Assembly: GCA_018267925.1 (NCBI GenBank)
Contig: JAFDXO010000154.1
Span: 1 to 64,000, forward strand
Source of the DNA: Bacteroidota bacterium
GTDB lineage: Bacteria; Bacteroidota; Bacteroidia; Chitinophagales; Chitinophagaceae
Length of the DNA stretch: 64,000 nt
Reading direction: 5' to 3'
Shown: positions 25,898-36,006 of the stretch, in pieces
Position numbering within the stretch: the stretch's first letter is position 1
Layout: each line of letters starts with the position of its first letter
Program-made: the position numbers and the translations under genes
The notes under the pieces: model-generated
Told to the model about the DNA's origin: nothing
The model's input: only the letters and a program-made list of their open reading frames with translations
The model's database searches: none

Positions 25898-28800
25898 TTA
25901 TCTAAGTAAGGTTACGTTGCCACTTCTGCTTTCTGTTGTGCCATCTAAAAAAGTTGCCTCTAATACCCAAGCATAAACTTCTACTTCTTGTGGCTTCCCT
26001 TTATAGTTGCCATCCCATCCTACATTAATATCGTTCGTTTCAAACACTTTTTCTCCCCATCGGTTATAGACACGAAACAAAAGCTTGTCCACAGCTGCTC
26101 CCCGAACATATAACACATCATTGACTCCATCACCATTAGGGCTGAAAGCCGTTGGAACATCAATAGCCGGATAGATTTCTGCATCTACATATTTACATGT
26201 TTGGTTGACGCATCCAAACTTGTTTTTTGCCTCCAGGCAAACTTTATATCGCCCTGTTTTGTTGTATAAATGTGACGGGTTGGCTAAGGTACTGCTGCTG
26301 CCATCGCCAAAACCCCAGAAGTACGTATCAGCATCTTTAGAAGTATTGGTAAATTTGATGGCTTCGTTGGCAACCGGTATCAAAGGGGTATAATTAAAAT
26401 CAGCTTTAGGTAGTGGCCAAATAACCACTTTTTTGGTAGAAGAGTCGGACTTATTGCAAGTACCTGAATTAAGGGCAACTAAGGTTACGGTATAAGTTCC
26501 GGGTGTAGTATATGTAAAGGTTGGCGATGCTGCATTAGAGGTATTCCCATTTCCGAAGTTCCAAACATAACTAAGTGCATTGGAAGATTGATTGGAAAAA
26601 AGAATGGATGTTCCAACACAAACAGAATCGGGTATGAAATGCGCTTTTACAAAGTCTGAACTCAGTTTAAATGTTTTGCGCATAGTGTCCGGATTGTTGC
26701 AAGATGCGGTGTCCACCATTACTAACATAACAGTGTAAGTGCCGGTATCGGGAAAGTTGTGATTGGGCGGATTGGCACCTGCAAATGTAGTTCCATCATC
26801 AAAATACCAAGTGAATTTAGTTCTACTTTGCGCTCCGGGTTTAGCACTGAAAACAGAAGTATTATTGAAAGAAACTAAATAGGGGTTACAAGAGTTGAGT
26901 ATATTATAGGTAAAGTTGCTATGGATGGACGATGAATCAACCATAATAGTAACAAACGTAGAGTCCATAGTTTTATAACAAGCACCGGGATTGGTAACTA
27001 CTAATTTGACGGTGTAAGTACCCGGAATGTTGAATGTATGCGAAGGAGAAAAAGTAGTATCCGGTTGAGAACCATCTCCAAAATACCATTTATAGGTTAC
27101 TGCATTGACCGAGTTGTTTGTGAACTTTACTTTAAAAGGTGCACACCCTACCGTGTCTTTGATGGTGATGGCATTTGCTTTTAAAGCAGTGAGTTGAAAG
27201 GCAATTTTCAGGGCTACTTCATTGCAGTTACTGGAGCCATTGGTGGGTGATAGCGATCCGGGTGTGGTTGGAAAGGGTGGGGCTGACAAACCATTTCCGG
27301 CACATCCGCCACAAATGGCTTGATATACCACGCCGTTTTTATCAAATCTACTGGTGCCACCGTCCACATGTTCTCCCTTTCCGGGGTCGGAGCTAATGCG
27401 CCCATAGTAAGTTGCATACAGCAGGCTTTGCATACCCGAACTGAGTACTATAAAGTAAAAATCATTCCCATCAGTGATAGATTGAGCCGGTGTAGCCGGT
27501 GCAACAGATAGTGGCATATTCACCGTAGTACCCACATTGGAGGGTGAAAAGCCAAGCCCGCCGCCCCATCCACTGATATAAATGTTGTTACAGGTGTCCA
27601 CTAAAAAAGCAACTGGCGATATATTGGTTTTGTTAGAAATGCCCGAGCCATATACTGTTGACAGCAAAATGGTTGAAAGATTTGCGTCGGTTTTTAAGAT
27701 AAATTGGCTGGAGTTAGGATTGTTGTAAACACCCGCACTCACGGGGAAAGTGCCCCCAAGCGTTTGCCCCATTACATACACATTGTTTTGTACATCCAAC
27801 TGAAGACCATAAACTTGGTCATAGTCATTCCTCCCAACAAAAGTAGCCTTTGATAAAGTGTAGGGAAATGAGTTTTGAAACTTGACAATAAAACCATCTG
27901 CACTGCCACCTTGATAGCTGCCCCAGATGGTGCCTGATGTGGACGGGAAATCACTGCTGCCGGTACCTCCTGCTACATAGAAGTTGTTTTCTCCATGATC
28001 CAGCTCCAATACATAGCCGGCATCTTGACCACTACCCCCTAAATAGGTGCCATAAATCATAGCAGATAAGTTTGGATTCATCTTGATCACCACCGCATCT
28101 TGTAAACCTTGAAATGAGGATTGAAATGCAGTAGATGTAATGGGAAAGTTGGTTGATTTGGTGCAAGAAGTGAGATAGATATTCCCAGCATTATCCACCA
28201 TCACTTCGCTGCGAGCATCATCGCCATAGTTGTGTTTTAGCCCGCCAAATACGGTTTCTAACGAGTTGAAGTTAACGCCATCTTCCTTTGTTCCTCCCAA
28301 GAAAGTAGAGGCTAATAAGGCTGTTCCTGTTGCATTTAATTTTGTAAGGATAATGTCGCCGCCACCGTTATAACTGTTGTCGAAAGCACCGGCAGATACA
28401 GGATAGTTGTTCGAGTAAGTTCGTCCGGCAATTATCAAATTGTTGTTGGCATCTACAATTAAGGAGTGCGGTTGTTCATTGTCGCTTCCACCGATATAAG
28501 TTGCGTAAATTTTGTTGGCGCCTGTTGCATCGAGTTTCATGATGCCGATGTCGCAAGCATAGTCGCTGCCGTGCGTACTGTCTGTAAAAGTGCCAGATTG
28601 TTGACCGCCGCCATACGTAGTTTGAAATGCTCCTAAGCTAACCGGATAACCCATACCGCTAACCAATCCGCCGGCATAAAAATTGCCCTGATTGTCGTAG
28701 GTGGCTGTAAAGCCCCAATTGTCGGCAGTAGAACCGGTAAAAGTACAAAACACAATCGTTGGGTCAATAACTAAGGTTTCATTTTCATTGTAGCCTTCCG

Positions 28801-29482
28801 GAAATCGGAATGATAGAACATTGCCTTGCAAAGAGTAGCGACATTTTATTTCTTGCTTTTCTCCGTTTATGACTTGATAGGCATAGGGTTTAAGTTCGGT
28901 AACATCTCCTACACTTGTTTTGAGTATTAAATTTTGTTGTTTCAGAGCCATTGCATCAAGACCATCAAAACGAAGCCTGATCTGCTCTGCATTTCCTTTT
29001 GGTTTGACAATGAAGTCATATTTCAAGTTACCTTTTTCTGAAGAGAGGTGCATGTCCACATAAGGGTAAACAGCCGAATAGTCTAAGGCAAGAAAAGGAT
29101 AAATGCCCGTTTTCCATTTGTTGGGGTCATTTCCTAAGAAATAATTGTAGTAATAAATTTGTTTTTTGGAACCTGCAATTTCTTGCGTTGTAGCACCTTC
29201 CAAAGTCATTTGATAGGCATGAAACTTTAATAGTGGTTGTTCTTTTATGCTACCATGTCGAAAAGCATCTAATAAATCACGGTTGTTTGATGCACCAATC
29301 ACATAACGCACACTGTTTTTGGCAAGATAAATATCGCTATTAAGAGAGCTGCTTTTATATTGAAAATTCCCACTCCACTGCCCTTGATTTTCTATAAACT
29401 CCAAGGGGGCATTTTGTGAAAATGCTTTCAATGGATAAAAGAAAATCAATAGCCAATATAAAAGGTAGAACCGATATTTCAT
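25898..29482 (-). CDS. PKD-repeat surface protein with T9SS type B (gliding-type) C-terminal domain
   Basis: A 1194-residue secreted protein. Order: signal peptide (1-22, ending AFSQ), a DUF7948-type N-terminal domain (ENQGQWSGNFQYKS, about 25-250), a long region of SBBP-like beta-propeller repeats (about 250-790; recurring YATYIGGS, ASTFLGGTKEDG, YGTYLGGSGQDAG), four PKD-like domains (about 800-1105; WYFGDGS, WYFDDGT, WNFGNGN, WGFGDGS) and a CHU_C/gliding-motility-associated C-terminal domain (TAFSPNGDGVNDVLYV, VYNRWGEKVFE). The last is the type B signal for T9SS export. It is paired with the downstream PorP/SprF gene. An adhesin-like surface role is inferred; no catalytic site is seen. Confidence 0.92.
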   Translation of the reverse strand: MKYRFYLLYWLLIFFYPLKAFSQNAPLEFIENQGQWSGNFQYKSSSLNSDIYLAKNSVRYVIGASNNRDLLDAFRHGSIKEQPLLKFHAYQMTLEGATTQEIAGSKKQIYYYNYFLGNDPNKWKTGIYPFLALDYSAVYPYVDMHLSSEKGNLKYDFIVKPKGNAEQIRLRFDGLDAMALKQQNLILKTSVGDVTELKPYAYQVINGEKQEIKCRYSLQGNVLSFRFPEGYNENETLVIDPTIVFCTFTGSTADNWGFTATYDNQGNFYAGGLVSGMGYPVSLGAFQTTYGGGQQSGTFTDSTHGSDYACDIGIMKLDATGANKIYATYIGGSDNEQPHSLIVDANNNLIIAGRTYSNNYPVSAGAFDNSYNGGGDIILTKLNATGTALLASTFLGGTKEDGVNFNSLETVFGGLKHNYGDDARSEVMVDNAGNIYLTSCTKSTNFPITSTAFQSSFQGLQDAVVIKMNPNLSAMIYGTYLGGSGQDAGYVLELDHGENNFYVAGGTGSSDFPSTSGTIWGSYQGGSADGFIVKFQNSFPYTLSKATFVGRNDYDQVYGLQLDVQNNVYVMGQTLGGTFPVSAGVYNNPNSSQFILKTDANLSTILLSTVYGSGISNKTNISPVAFLVDTCNNIYISGWGGGLGFSPSNVGTTVNMPLSVAPATPAQSITDGNDFYFIVLSSGMQSLLYATYYGRISSDPGKGEHVDGGTSRFDKNGVVYQAICGGCAGNGLSAPPFPTTPGSLSPTNGSSNCNEVALKIAFQLTALKANAITIKDTVGCAPFKVKFTNNSVNAVTYKWYFGDGSQPDTTFSPSHTFNIPGTYTVKLVVTNPGACYKTMDSTFVTIMVDSSSIHSNFTYNILNSCNPYLVSFNNTSVFSAKPGAQSRTKFTWYFDDGTTFAGANPPNHNFPDTGTYTVMLVMVDTASCNNPDTMRKTFKLSSDFVKAHFIPDSVCVGTSILFSNQSSNALSYVWNFGNGNTSNAASPTFTYTTPGTYTVTLVALNSGTCNKSDSSTKKVVIWPLPKADFNYTPLIPVANEAIKFTNTSKDADTYFWGFGDGSSSTLANPSHLYNKTGRYKVCLEAKNKFGCVNQTCKYVDAEIYPAIDVPTAFSPNGDGVNDVLYVRGAAVDKLLFRVYNRWGEKVFETNDINVGWDGNYKGKPQEVEVYAWVLEATFLDGTTESRSGNVTLLR

Positions 29483-29624
29483 GTTGCCGTGCTTGTGCCT
29501 GTTCGTAAATATAAGATATTCGAGCTAAATAGACAGTTCGGCTAAGCGAAAGGATTGGATTTCTCAATATGAAAAGAGAGATTTTATCAAAATTAAAAAG
29601 ACAATTGCTGATAAATCGAGGCGT

Positions 29625-30104
29625 TTAGTTCACCATCTTGTTGGCACAACAAGAACTGGCAAAGGCTTCTGGTTTGGCTTTGAAGGCAAAGCCCATCCCG
29701 AGAATATAACCCATTGCCTCTCTTAATGCTTCGTTGCTTTTAAATTGAGGGTTGGTATTAATATCAGCATGAACTTCCATTTCAACATCATATTTTGTAA
29801 AAAGATCGCATAGCTCATAGGCAATGTCAATACTTTTAGCCACTTCTACCAACATTCTTTCTTTGATGCTAAATCTTTGTGTTGTGCGTTCATTTGCAAT
29901 AAACATAAAACCACCTTGTTTTTCACGAAGGAAAACAATAACGGTTGCAAATTCTGTTTCGTTGCTATATACCTGACTATCGGTACCTATACACACTTTT
30001 AATTTGTATCCAAGCTCTGTTTCTCGAATGATGGTTTTTTCTACCTCTCGTTTTACGGGAAGCTTGAGTGTATCTCCTTTAAACGTTCTCCAAATGATAC
30101 CCAT
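29625..30104 (-). CDS. YkuK family ribonuclease H-like protein
   Basis: A 159-residue protein of the DUF458/YkuK family. Acidic residues typical of an RNase H-like fold are visible in CIGTDSQVY and VEMEVHADINTNP, and the family C-terminus YILGMGFAFKAKPEAFASSC is intact. No nuclease activity has been firmly assigned to this family. It is cytoplasmic, with no signal peptide, and monocistronic: the gaps on both sides exceed 140 bp. A near-match promoter (TATCTTTA) lies just upstream. Length matches the family. Confidence 0.85.
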   Translation of the reverse strand: MGIIWRTFKGDTLKLPVKREVEKTIIRETELGYKLKVCIGTDSQVYSNETEFATVIVFLREKQGGFMFIANERTTQRFSIKERMLVEVAKSIDIAYELCDLFTKYDVEMEVHADINTNPQFKSNEALREAMGYILGMGFAFKAKPEAFASSCCANKMVN

Positions 30105-30288
30105 AAATTTTATTTTTTCTAAAGATACCGTTTAGTATTACAGCTTGTTTGAATTGTGTTGTAAATAATTGTTATGAATACACATTTTATGAACAATTTT
30201 TTGATGGGGATAAAAAAATGAAATGAAAAACTGGTTTTTATCCGTAAACTTTTAACTTTAAACTTTTGTTTAGAAAATCAACAAGCCT

Positions 30289-30681
30289 ATGCAGATTATT
30301 TTACTCGCAGTTGTTGCCATTCTTTCTATTGTCTTGTATCGAATGCTTAGCGGGCATCGTGCTACTTATCCCTTTGTACGCACTACTCGCGTATCTCGAA
30401 CGGAGGCTGATAGCCAGTATTATACCACTGAAGCAGAACATGGGCTTATCACTATTGATGATGACATAGTGATTGTAGATGGACAAGAATATTCTTTGCG
30501 CCCCAAAAATGAATCGAAGGCTGAAGCCAGCTTACAAGTTGACAATGGCAAGTTGGTTAGCATTCATATTCAAATGGACGAAGGCGAAAAAATATTTTTT
30601 ATAGATCCCGAACATAGTTTGTTTTCTAATTATCGTCGCTCCTATTCTAATTCGGAAGTGCGCCATATTTTTTCTTTTTAA
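30289..30681 (+). CDS. Small membrane-anchored protein of unknown function
   Basis: A 130-residue protein with an N-terminal membrane anchor (IILLAVVAILSIVLYRML, residues 3-20) and a soluble, acidic, beta-rich remainder (GLITIDDDIVIVDGQEYSL; LVSIHIQMDEGEKIFFIDP). There is no lipobox or cysteine. I do not recognise the family. It stands between YkuK (divergent) and the UDP-sugar dehydratase gene (same strand, 127 bp on), so co-transcription with the latter is possible but not required. Confidence 0.65.
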   Translation: MQIILLAVVAILSIVLYRMLSGHRATYPFVRTTRVSRTEADSQYYTTEAEHGLITIDDDIVIVDGQEYSLRPKNESKAEASLQVDNGKLVSIHIQMDEGEKIFFIDPEHSLFSNYRRSYSNSEVRHIFSF

Positions 30682-30808
30682 AACATTGTTAATCAAATAG
30701 ATGCCGTGTTTATTATAAATATTCAATCGCATGTTTTAGCCTAATCTTTCCAAATATCAAATTGAGATTGTATTTTCGCACTCAACCTGTCGCTTAAATG
30801 AATATCTC

Positions 30809-32710
30809 ATGATTGAGAAATACAAAACGCTTCCCCGCTGGGTAATTTTCTTGTTGGATTTGTGTGTTGTTGCCTTTGCTTTACTGTCAGCACAAATCAT
30901 TAGGTTTAATTTTCATGCAGATATTGCCTTTGATGATTTTTTGTTTCCCCTTTTGGTAGTATTGGCTATCAATGCCACCTTGTTTTTTCTGTTTAAAAGT
31001 TTTTCGGGAATAGTTCGATATACCACCATCAGAGATACTTTTAGACTCACGGCTATCACCTTTATAGCATCTATCATTTACAGTGTTATAGGTCTTATTT
31101 ATTATTCTAAAGGCGTTTTCTTTCTTTCACGAGCCACTATTCTGATCAATTTTTTTGTTGCTACTTCTTTATTGATTGGATATAGAATGGCTGTACGTTA
31201 TTTGTATCGAATATTTTTTCGAGACAATCTTCAGCGGAATCACATTCGGGTGGCTGTGTTTGATACCGGTGAACAAGGATTATTGGCAAAAAGGGTCATA
31301 ACAGATTATCCGCAAAGTCAAATGTTGGCAGTTGCTTTTTTGGATAATAAATTAAACCAACACGGTAAACAAATGGAAGGGTTGCCTATCTACAACTTGG
31401 AAGATGCAACTTTTAAAAAATTAGTGGCTGATGATGTAAAAAGAATCATTATTGCCAGCAAGAGAATAAAATCTGAAGAGCTGAATTTCATTGTGGATAA
31501 GGCTTTGGAATATGATATTAGGGTACAACAAATCCCTCCTGTTTCTCAATGGTTGCGAGGTAAACTGGGTTCTGAGCAACTGAAAGACATCAATATCGAA
31601 GACCTGTTGGAGCGCGATGTCATCAAGATCAATAATGAAAACATTTTCTACGCAATTAAGGGTAAAAAAGTGTTGGTAACCGGTGCTGCAGGCTCTATTG
31701 GCAGCGAAATGGTGCGCCAATTAGTGCAATTTAAGCCTTCTCTCATCATTGTGTGCGACAAGGCTGAAACGCCTATGCACGAAATCATGCTGGAGTTGCA
31801 AGAAAAATGGCCGGATGCTCCTGTAAAATCTTATGTGGGCGATATTTGCGATAGGGTGCGGATGGAGCATTTGTTTGAGGTCTATAACCCCGAATTTGTG
31901 TTTCATGCGGCTGCCTATAAGCACGTGCCATTAATGGAAGAAAACCCTTCAATGGCAGTGGTGAACAACGTGATGGGCACCAAGATTATTTCTGAATTAT
32001 CAGTGCAATTTGGGGTGGAAAAATTTGTGATGGTATCCACCGACAAAGCAGTGAACCCTACCAATGTGATGGGAGCTTCTAAAAGAATTGCTGAAATCTT
32101 TACCCAGTCGTTGTTTCGGCATCATCATGCCATTGCGGGCAATGGACGTTGCACTCGATTTATCACAACTCGTTTTGGAAATGTGCTGGGCAGTAACGGT
32201 TCAGTTATACCAAGGTTTAAAAATCAAATCGAGAAAGGCGGACCCATCACTGTCACACACCCAGATATTACACGCTATTTTATGACCATTCCCGAAGCTT
32301 GTCAATTGGTAATTGAAGCCGGTGTAATGGGTGTAGGCGGTGAGATTTTTGTCTTCGATATGGGTAAACCGGTAAAGGTCGTAGAACTGGCAGAAAAAAT
32401 GATTCGCCTTTCGGGAAAACAGCCGGGTATTGATATTGACATAGCCTTTACAGGCTTGCGCCCGGGCGAAAAACTATATGAAGAACTGCTGAGCAACAAA
32501 GAAAACACCATGCCTACCTACCATGAAAAAATCATGATTGCTAAGGTACGCGAATATGACTTCAGCAGCGTGACAGAACAAATAGATAAACTGTTAGATT
32601 GCGCAACCAAACATTATACTTACGAAACAGTAGGGGTAATGAAAGAAATAGTACCCGAGTATATCTCTCAAAATTCAACTTTCGAAAGCTTGGATGTAAA
32701 GAAAAAATAA
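30809..32710 (+). CDS. Membrane-bound nucleoside-diphosphate sugar epimerase/4,6-dehydratase (CapD/PglF type)
   Basis: A 633-residue protein. Four hydrophobic spans fill residues 10-140, a CoA-binding-like domain runs from about 145 to 265, and the catalytic SDR domain follows, with GAAGSIGSEM (about 290) as the NAD site, YKHVPLMEENP, and STDKAVNPTNVMGASKR (about 410), where Met replaces the usual catalytic Tyr as in PglF/FlaA1-type UDP-GlcNAc 4,6-dehydratases. It should make a UDP-4-keto-6-deoxy sugar for capsule, O-antigen or glycoprotein glycans at the inner membrane. It is monocistronic with a clear terminator; no glycan cluster adjoins it. Confidence 0.93.
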   Translation: MIEKYKTLPRWVIFLLDLCVVAFALLSAQIIRFNFHADIAFDDFLFPLLVVLAINATLFFLFKSFSGIVRYTTIRDTFRLTAITFIASIIYSVIGLIYYSKGVFFLSRATILINFFVATSLLIGYRMAVRYLYRIFFRDNLQRNHIRVAVFDTGEQGLLAKRVITDYPQSQMLAVAFLDNKLNQHGKQMEGLPIYNLEDATFKKLVADDVKRIIIASKRIKSEELNFIVDKALEYDIRVQQIPPVSQWLRGKLGSEQLKDINIEDLLERDVIKINNENIFYAIKGKKVLVTGAAGSIGSEMVRQLVQFKPSLIIVCDKAETPMHEIMLELQEKWPDAPVKSYVGDICDRVRMEHLFEVYNPEFVFHAAAYKHVPLMEENPSMAVVNNVMGTKIISELSVQFGVEKFVMVSTDKAVNPTNVMGASKRIAEIFTQSLFRHHHAIAGNGRCTRFITTRFGNVLGSNGSVIPRFKNQIEKGGPITVTHPDITRYFMTIPEACQLVIEAGVMGVGGEIFVFDMGKPVKVVELAEKMIRLSGKQPGIDIDIAFTGLRPGEKLYEELLSNKENTMPTYHEKIMIAKVREYDFSSVTEQIDKLLDCATKHYTYETVGVMKEIVPEYISQNSTFESLDVKKK

Positions 32711-32733
32711 GCACTCATTTTAAATGAATTATA

Positions 32734-32758
32734 GCTCGCTTAGGCGGGCATTTTTTTT
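32734..32758 (+). terminator. Intrinsic terminator after the sugar dehydratase gene
   Basis: GCTCGC (32734-32739) pairs with GCGGGC (32744-32749) with one G-U pair around a TTAG loop, then A and eight Ts. Confidence 0.8.
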
Positions 32759-32776
32759 GCATGCCCAAACCAACGA

Positions 32777-32817
32777 GAAATTGAGAAAATGAAGAAATTG
32801 AGAAAATGAAGAAATTG
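32777..32817. repeat. 17-bp tandem repeat, about 2.4 copies
   Basis: The unit GAAATTGAGAAAATGAA occurs at 32777-32793 and identically at 32794-32810, with a partial third copy to 32817. It directly follows the dehydratase terminator in non-coding DNA. This is a small VNTR-like array with no known role. Confidence 0.75.
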
Positions 32818-33113
32818 TTGTGTTTTTAAAACAAGTTGTTTATATTAGTGCCTGAAACCATTTCTTTGCCATTACTAAGATGTGTATAAGTGCTTTTATC
32901 AAGCTTAAACACTATTGGCAAAAATGAATACTGATAAAACCAAACACACCCAAATATGAACCACTCCTTTTCTTTTCGGAAGGCATTGACGAAACTATTA
33001 CAAAGTCATTGTTTTACTTAATTTTCTTTATGGAATAAAAAAATTAGCAGCAAAGAAATCGTTAGAAATAGCTAATTAAACTAAATGTAAACTAAAAACA
33101 TCGCACAAACTTT

Positions 33114-35981
33114 ATGAAACAACTTTATCTCGCTACGTTAGTAGCATTTTTGGCATTATTCTATGGGCTTGATGCCCGTGGGCAAAACATTACACAAGCT
33201 AATTTTACCGGCATATTGGTACCGCAGTATATGGCAAGCGGAGGTTCTACACGCTTGCCGGTTATGTTTCGGGCAACGGTTTCCGGATTAACAGCTAATA
33301 CAACTTATCGGTATTACACAACGGGGGCTACTAACTCTTCCGCTAATGGTGCTTCAGTAGATTTCGGAACGACAAACAGTGCAGGCTTACCTATGCTTAC
33401 AGATGGTTCGACGTTTTTAAATCCAAGTAGTGGGTCAATGACAACAGCAGGGAGTTATCAAACTTTCACTACAGATGCAACCGGTAATTACACCGGTTGG
33501 TTTGGTTTTGTAAATACAGGGAATGGCAGGTTTACTGCCGGAAATACGGTGTATCCAGTAATCACGATTGGTAACACGGGGGGTACTATTTTAAATCGTT
33601 ATGCATTAGACTTAGGTATTACCACAATGACCTTTTCAAGTAATGCAACAGATGTAACTGGAATTTATAGCAACTCCTTTTCGCCGGATAAATCTATGGT
33701 TGCATTATGGGATAATACCGCCGGCACAGGAAGGCCATTAGCACTTACCTATGTTGAGAATGAAGGTCTTACAGTAAGTAGTACAGTTGTTTTTTACACA
33801 AACAATGTCAACGGAAATTCTGGTTATTGGGGCACGCAGATTCCCAATTCAAATGCCAATGGCGTTCGAAGAATTGAGTTTTTCAGTAACCCATCCGGTA
33901 GTTCTATTTATGCACTAACCGATGCAGATGGCACTTGGGGTGGTGTGTCCACCGCCAATCCTAATGGTGGCACAACACCTATTGTGTTAGATCGGTCAAA
34001 TGTTGAAAGAATTGTCGTTTCGCAAAATCTTACACTAAGTAACACTATGAACGTTACGGGGAATGTAACATTCGGCAATGTAAATAATGTTACCTTGACA
34101 ACAGGTGGAAACTTGAATCTGAAATCGAGTAGCTCCGGCACAGCCGTGATTGCTGATATCACAAATAATAGTGTCAATAGCGGAAATGCCATTTCCGGCA
34201 ACATTACCGTAGAGCGTTACCTTCCACAAGGCAAGCGAGCTTATCGTCAGTTGGCATCTGGTGTTACAACCACCGCCAATATATTGACCAACTGGCAAAA
34301 CAATGGGAGCAATACAGCCGGCAATGGTATTTTCATCACCGGTAGCACATCGGGTGCTAATGGTTTTGATGCCTCAACTACGGGCTTGCCCAACATGTTT
34401 AGCTACACACCCGGCAGCCCGAGCTTTACCGCCATTACCAATACCAACACCAATACACTCAACAGCTTGCGTGGCTATCGGGTGTTTGTGTATGGCGACA
34501 GAAATGCGAACCTCACATTGCCTAATCTATCGGCAGGAACCGGCTCACCGAATATTGCTATGAATAGTGCTACCACTATTCGCGCTACCGGCATGTTGAA
34601 CACAGGAACTGTAACATTTACCAACACGGGAACCACTACTACCGCTGGAACAGATAACACCGTTACGCTGGGTAGCAATGTGAACGATTTTGCACTGATT
34701 GCCAATCCTTACTGGAACTCCGTAAACTGGGATAATCTAACCAAGTCCAACCTGTCAACAACTTATTGGATATGGGATCCGACTTTGGGTAATCGCGGTG
34801 GATATGTGAGTTATACCACAAGTACGGGTAACAACAACGGGAGCAGTGCGATGAGTCAACACATCCAACCCGGTCAAGCGATATTTGTGCAAACTACCGG
34901 AGCTAATCCATCTCTCACCTTCAACGAGAGCAACAAAAGTGGCACGTTTACCAACACTTTCCGCATGGCAAACCAAACTCCCAGCAAGGTGTATGTAAGC
35001 CTGTATGAAAACACGGCACTTGCCAATAATGGATCAAACCAAGACTGTGCGTTGGGTGCTTTTCGTGATGATTTTTCCAATAGCGTAGCCGAAGGAGCAA
35101 TGAAGTTTTCCAACCCCGATGAGAACATTGCCATAGTGCGCAACAACAGCAACTGGAGTACCGATGCCCGCCATACCGTAACGGGAACTGACACACTTCC
35201 GGTGCGGATTTGGAATCTGTATAGCAACAACAGCTACACACTGAAATTAGATGCAATGGATTTTGATGCCGGCATCAATGCTTCCTTAATTGATAAGAAG
35301 AATAACCAAAGCTATCCGGTAAACCTATCAGGTAGTACCACTTTGCCATTCAGCTTTAGCAATAACGACAGCAGCACATTCTACAATCGCTTCTTGTTGG
35401 TGTTCAACAATTCCACTCCTTTGGAAGGCAAAGAACTATCGTTGAAAGCCAATGCCCGAAAAGGCGAAGTGTCGTTAGACTGGACTATGAAGCCGGAAAA
35501 GGAGATGAAGGAATACCAAGTAGAACGTTCGGCAGATGGTCGCAATTTTGACAAGTTGGCAACCGTAAAAGCCGACTTCAACAACAACCAAACAGCTACT
35601 TACCACTATGCCGATGTAGCACCACTGAGAGGAAAGAATTACTATCGAATCTTGGGTATAGGCATCAATGGTTCAACATTGTACTCTACTGTTGCAACCA
35701 TCACCACGAGCAGCGATGCAAACTTTGAGGCAAGTGTTTATCCCAATCCTATACGCAATGGCAACTTTACACTGACGCTGACCAATGCACAAGCGGGTAA
35801 CTGTGAAGTGTTGCTCATCAATGCTCTAGGTCAAACCGTGTATCGCACACAGGTGCAAGTGCCGGTGGGCAATAGCACCCATACTATGCAGTTAGACGAC
35901 AAGTTGGCATCAGGAATATATCTGTTGACCATTCAAGGATCAGCCGACAACAAACAAACTATGTCCGTTCGAATTCAATAA
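33114..35981 (+). CDS. Large T9SS type A sorting domain protein
   Basis: A 955-residue secreted protein. It has a signal peptide (MKQLYLATLVAFLALFYGLDARGQ), a beta-rich N-terminal region to about 320, a middle region containing the recurring surface-protein block that starts ITVERYLPQGKRAYRQLAS (about 365), a fibronectin-like segment (SLDWTMKPEKEMKEYQVERS, about 785-865), and a C-terminal type A sorting domain (YPNPIRNGNFTLTL, LINALGQTVYRT, LASGIYLLTI). It should be exported through the type IX system. No catalytic motif is recognised. By eye the 3' two thirds are richer in G/C than the 5' part. The PID-CTERM peptide gene follows after 25 nt. Confidence 0.88.
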   Translation: MKQLYLATLVAFLALFYGLDARGQNITQANFTGILVPQYMASGGSTRLPVMFRATVSGLTANTTYRYYTTGATNSSANGASVDFGTTNSAGLPMLTDGSTFLNPSSGSMTTAGSYQTFTTDATGNYTGWFGFVNTGNGRFTAGNTVYPVITIGNTGGTILNRYALDLGITTMTFSSNATDVTGIYSNSFSPDKSMVALWDNTAGTGRPLALTYVENEGLTVSSTVVFYTNNVNGNSGYWGTQIPNSNANGVRRIEFFSNPSGSSIYALTDADGTWGGVSTANPNGGTTPIVLDRSNVERIVVSQNLTLSNTMNVTGNVTFGNVNNVTLTTGGNLNLKSSSSGTAVIADITNNSVNSGNAISGNITVERYLPQGKRAYRQLASGVTTTANILTNWQNNGSNTAGNGIFITGSTSGANGFDASTTGLPNMFSYTPGSPSFTAITNTNTNTLNSLRGYRVFVYGDRNANLTLPNLSAGTGSPNIAMNSATTIRATGMLNTGTVTFTNTGTTTTAGTDNTVTLGSNVNDFALIANPYWNSVNWDNLTKSNLSTTYWIWDPTLGNRGGYVSYTTSTGNNNGSSAMSQHIQPGQAIFVQTTGANPSLTFNESNKSGTFTNTFRMANQTPSKVYVSLYENTALANNGSNQDCALGAFRDDFSNSVAEGAMKFSNPDENIAIVRNNSNWSTDARHTVTGTDTLPVRIWNLYSNNSYTLKLDAMDFDAGINASLIDKKNNQSYPVNLSGSTTLPFSFSNNDSSTFYNRFLLVFNNSTPLEGKELSLKANARKGEVSLDWTMKPEKEMKEYQVERSADGRNFDKLATVKADFNNNQTATYHYADVAPLRGKNYYRILGIGINGSTLYSTVATITTSSDANFEASVYPNPIRNGNFTLTLTNAQAGNCEVLLINALGQTVYRTQVQVPVGNSTHTMQLDDKLASGIYLLTIQGSADNKQTMSVRIQ

Positions 35982-36006
35982 TTAACACCCTTTAAAAACC
36001 AGAACA

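Larger units (their letters stand above)
32711..33113. other. Gene-free region between the dehydratase and the 955-residue T9SS protein
   Basis: About 400 bp with no credible ORF. It contains the dehydratase terminator (32734-32758) and a 17-bp tandem repeat (32777-32817), then A/T-rich sequence with no perfect TAnnTTTG box. The promoter of the downstream T9SS gene is therefore not identified. Confidence 0.5.
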
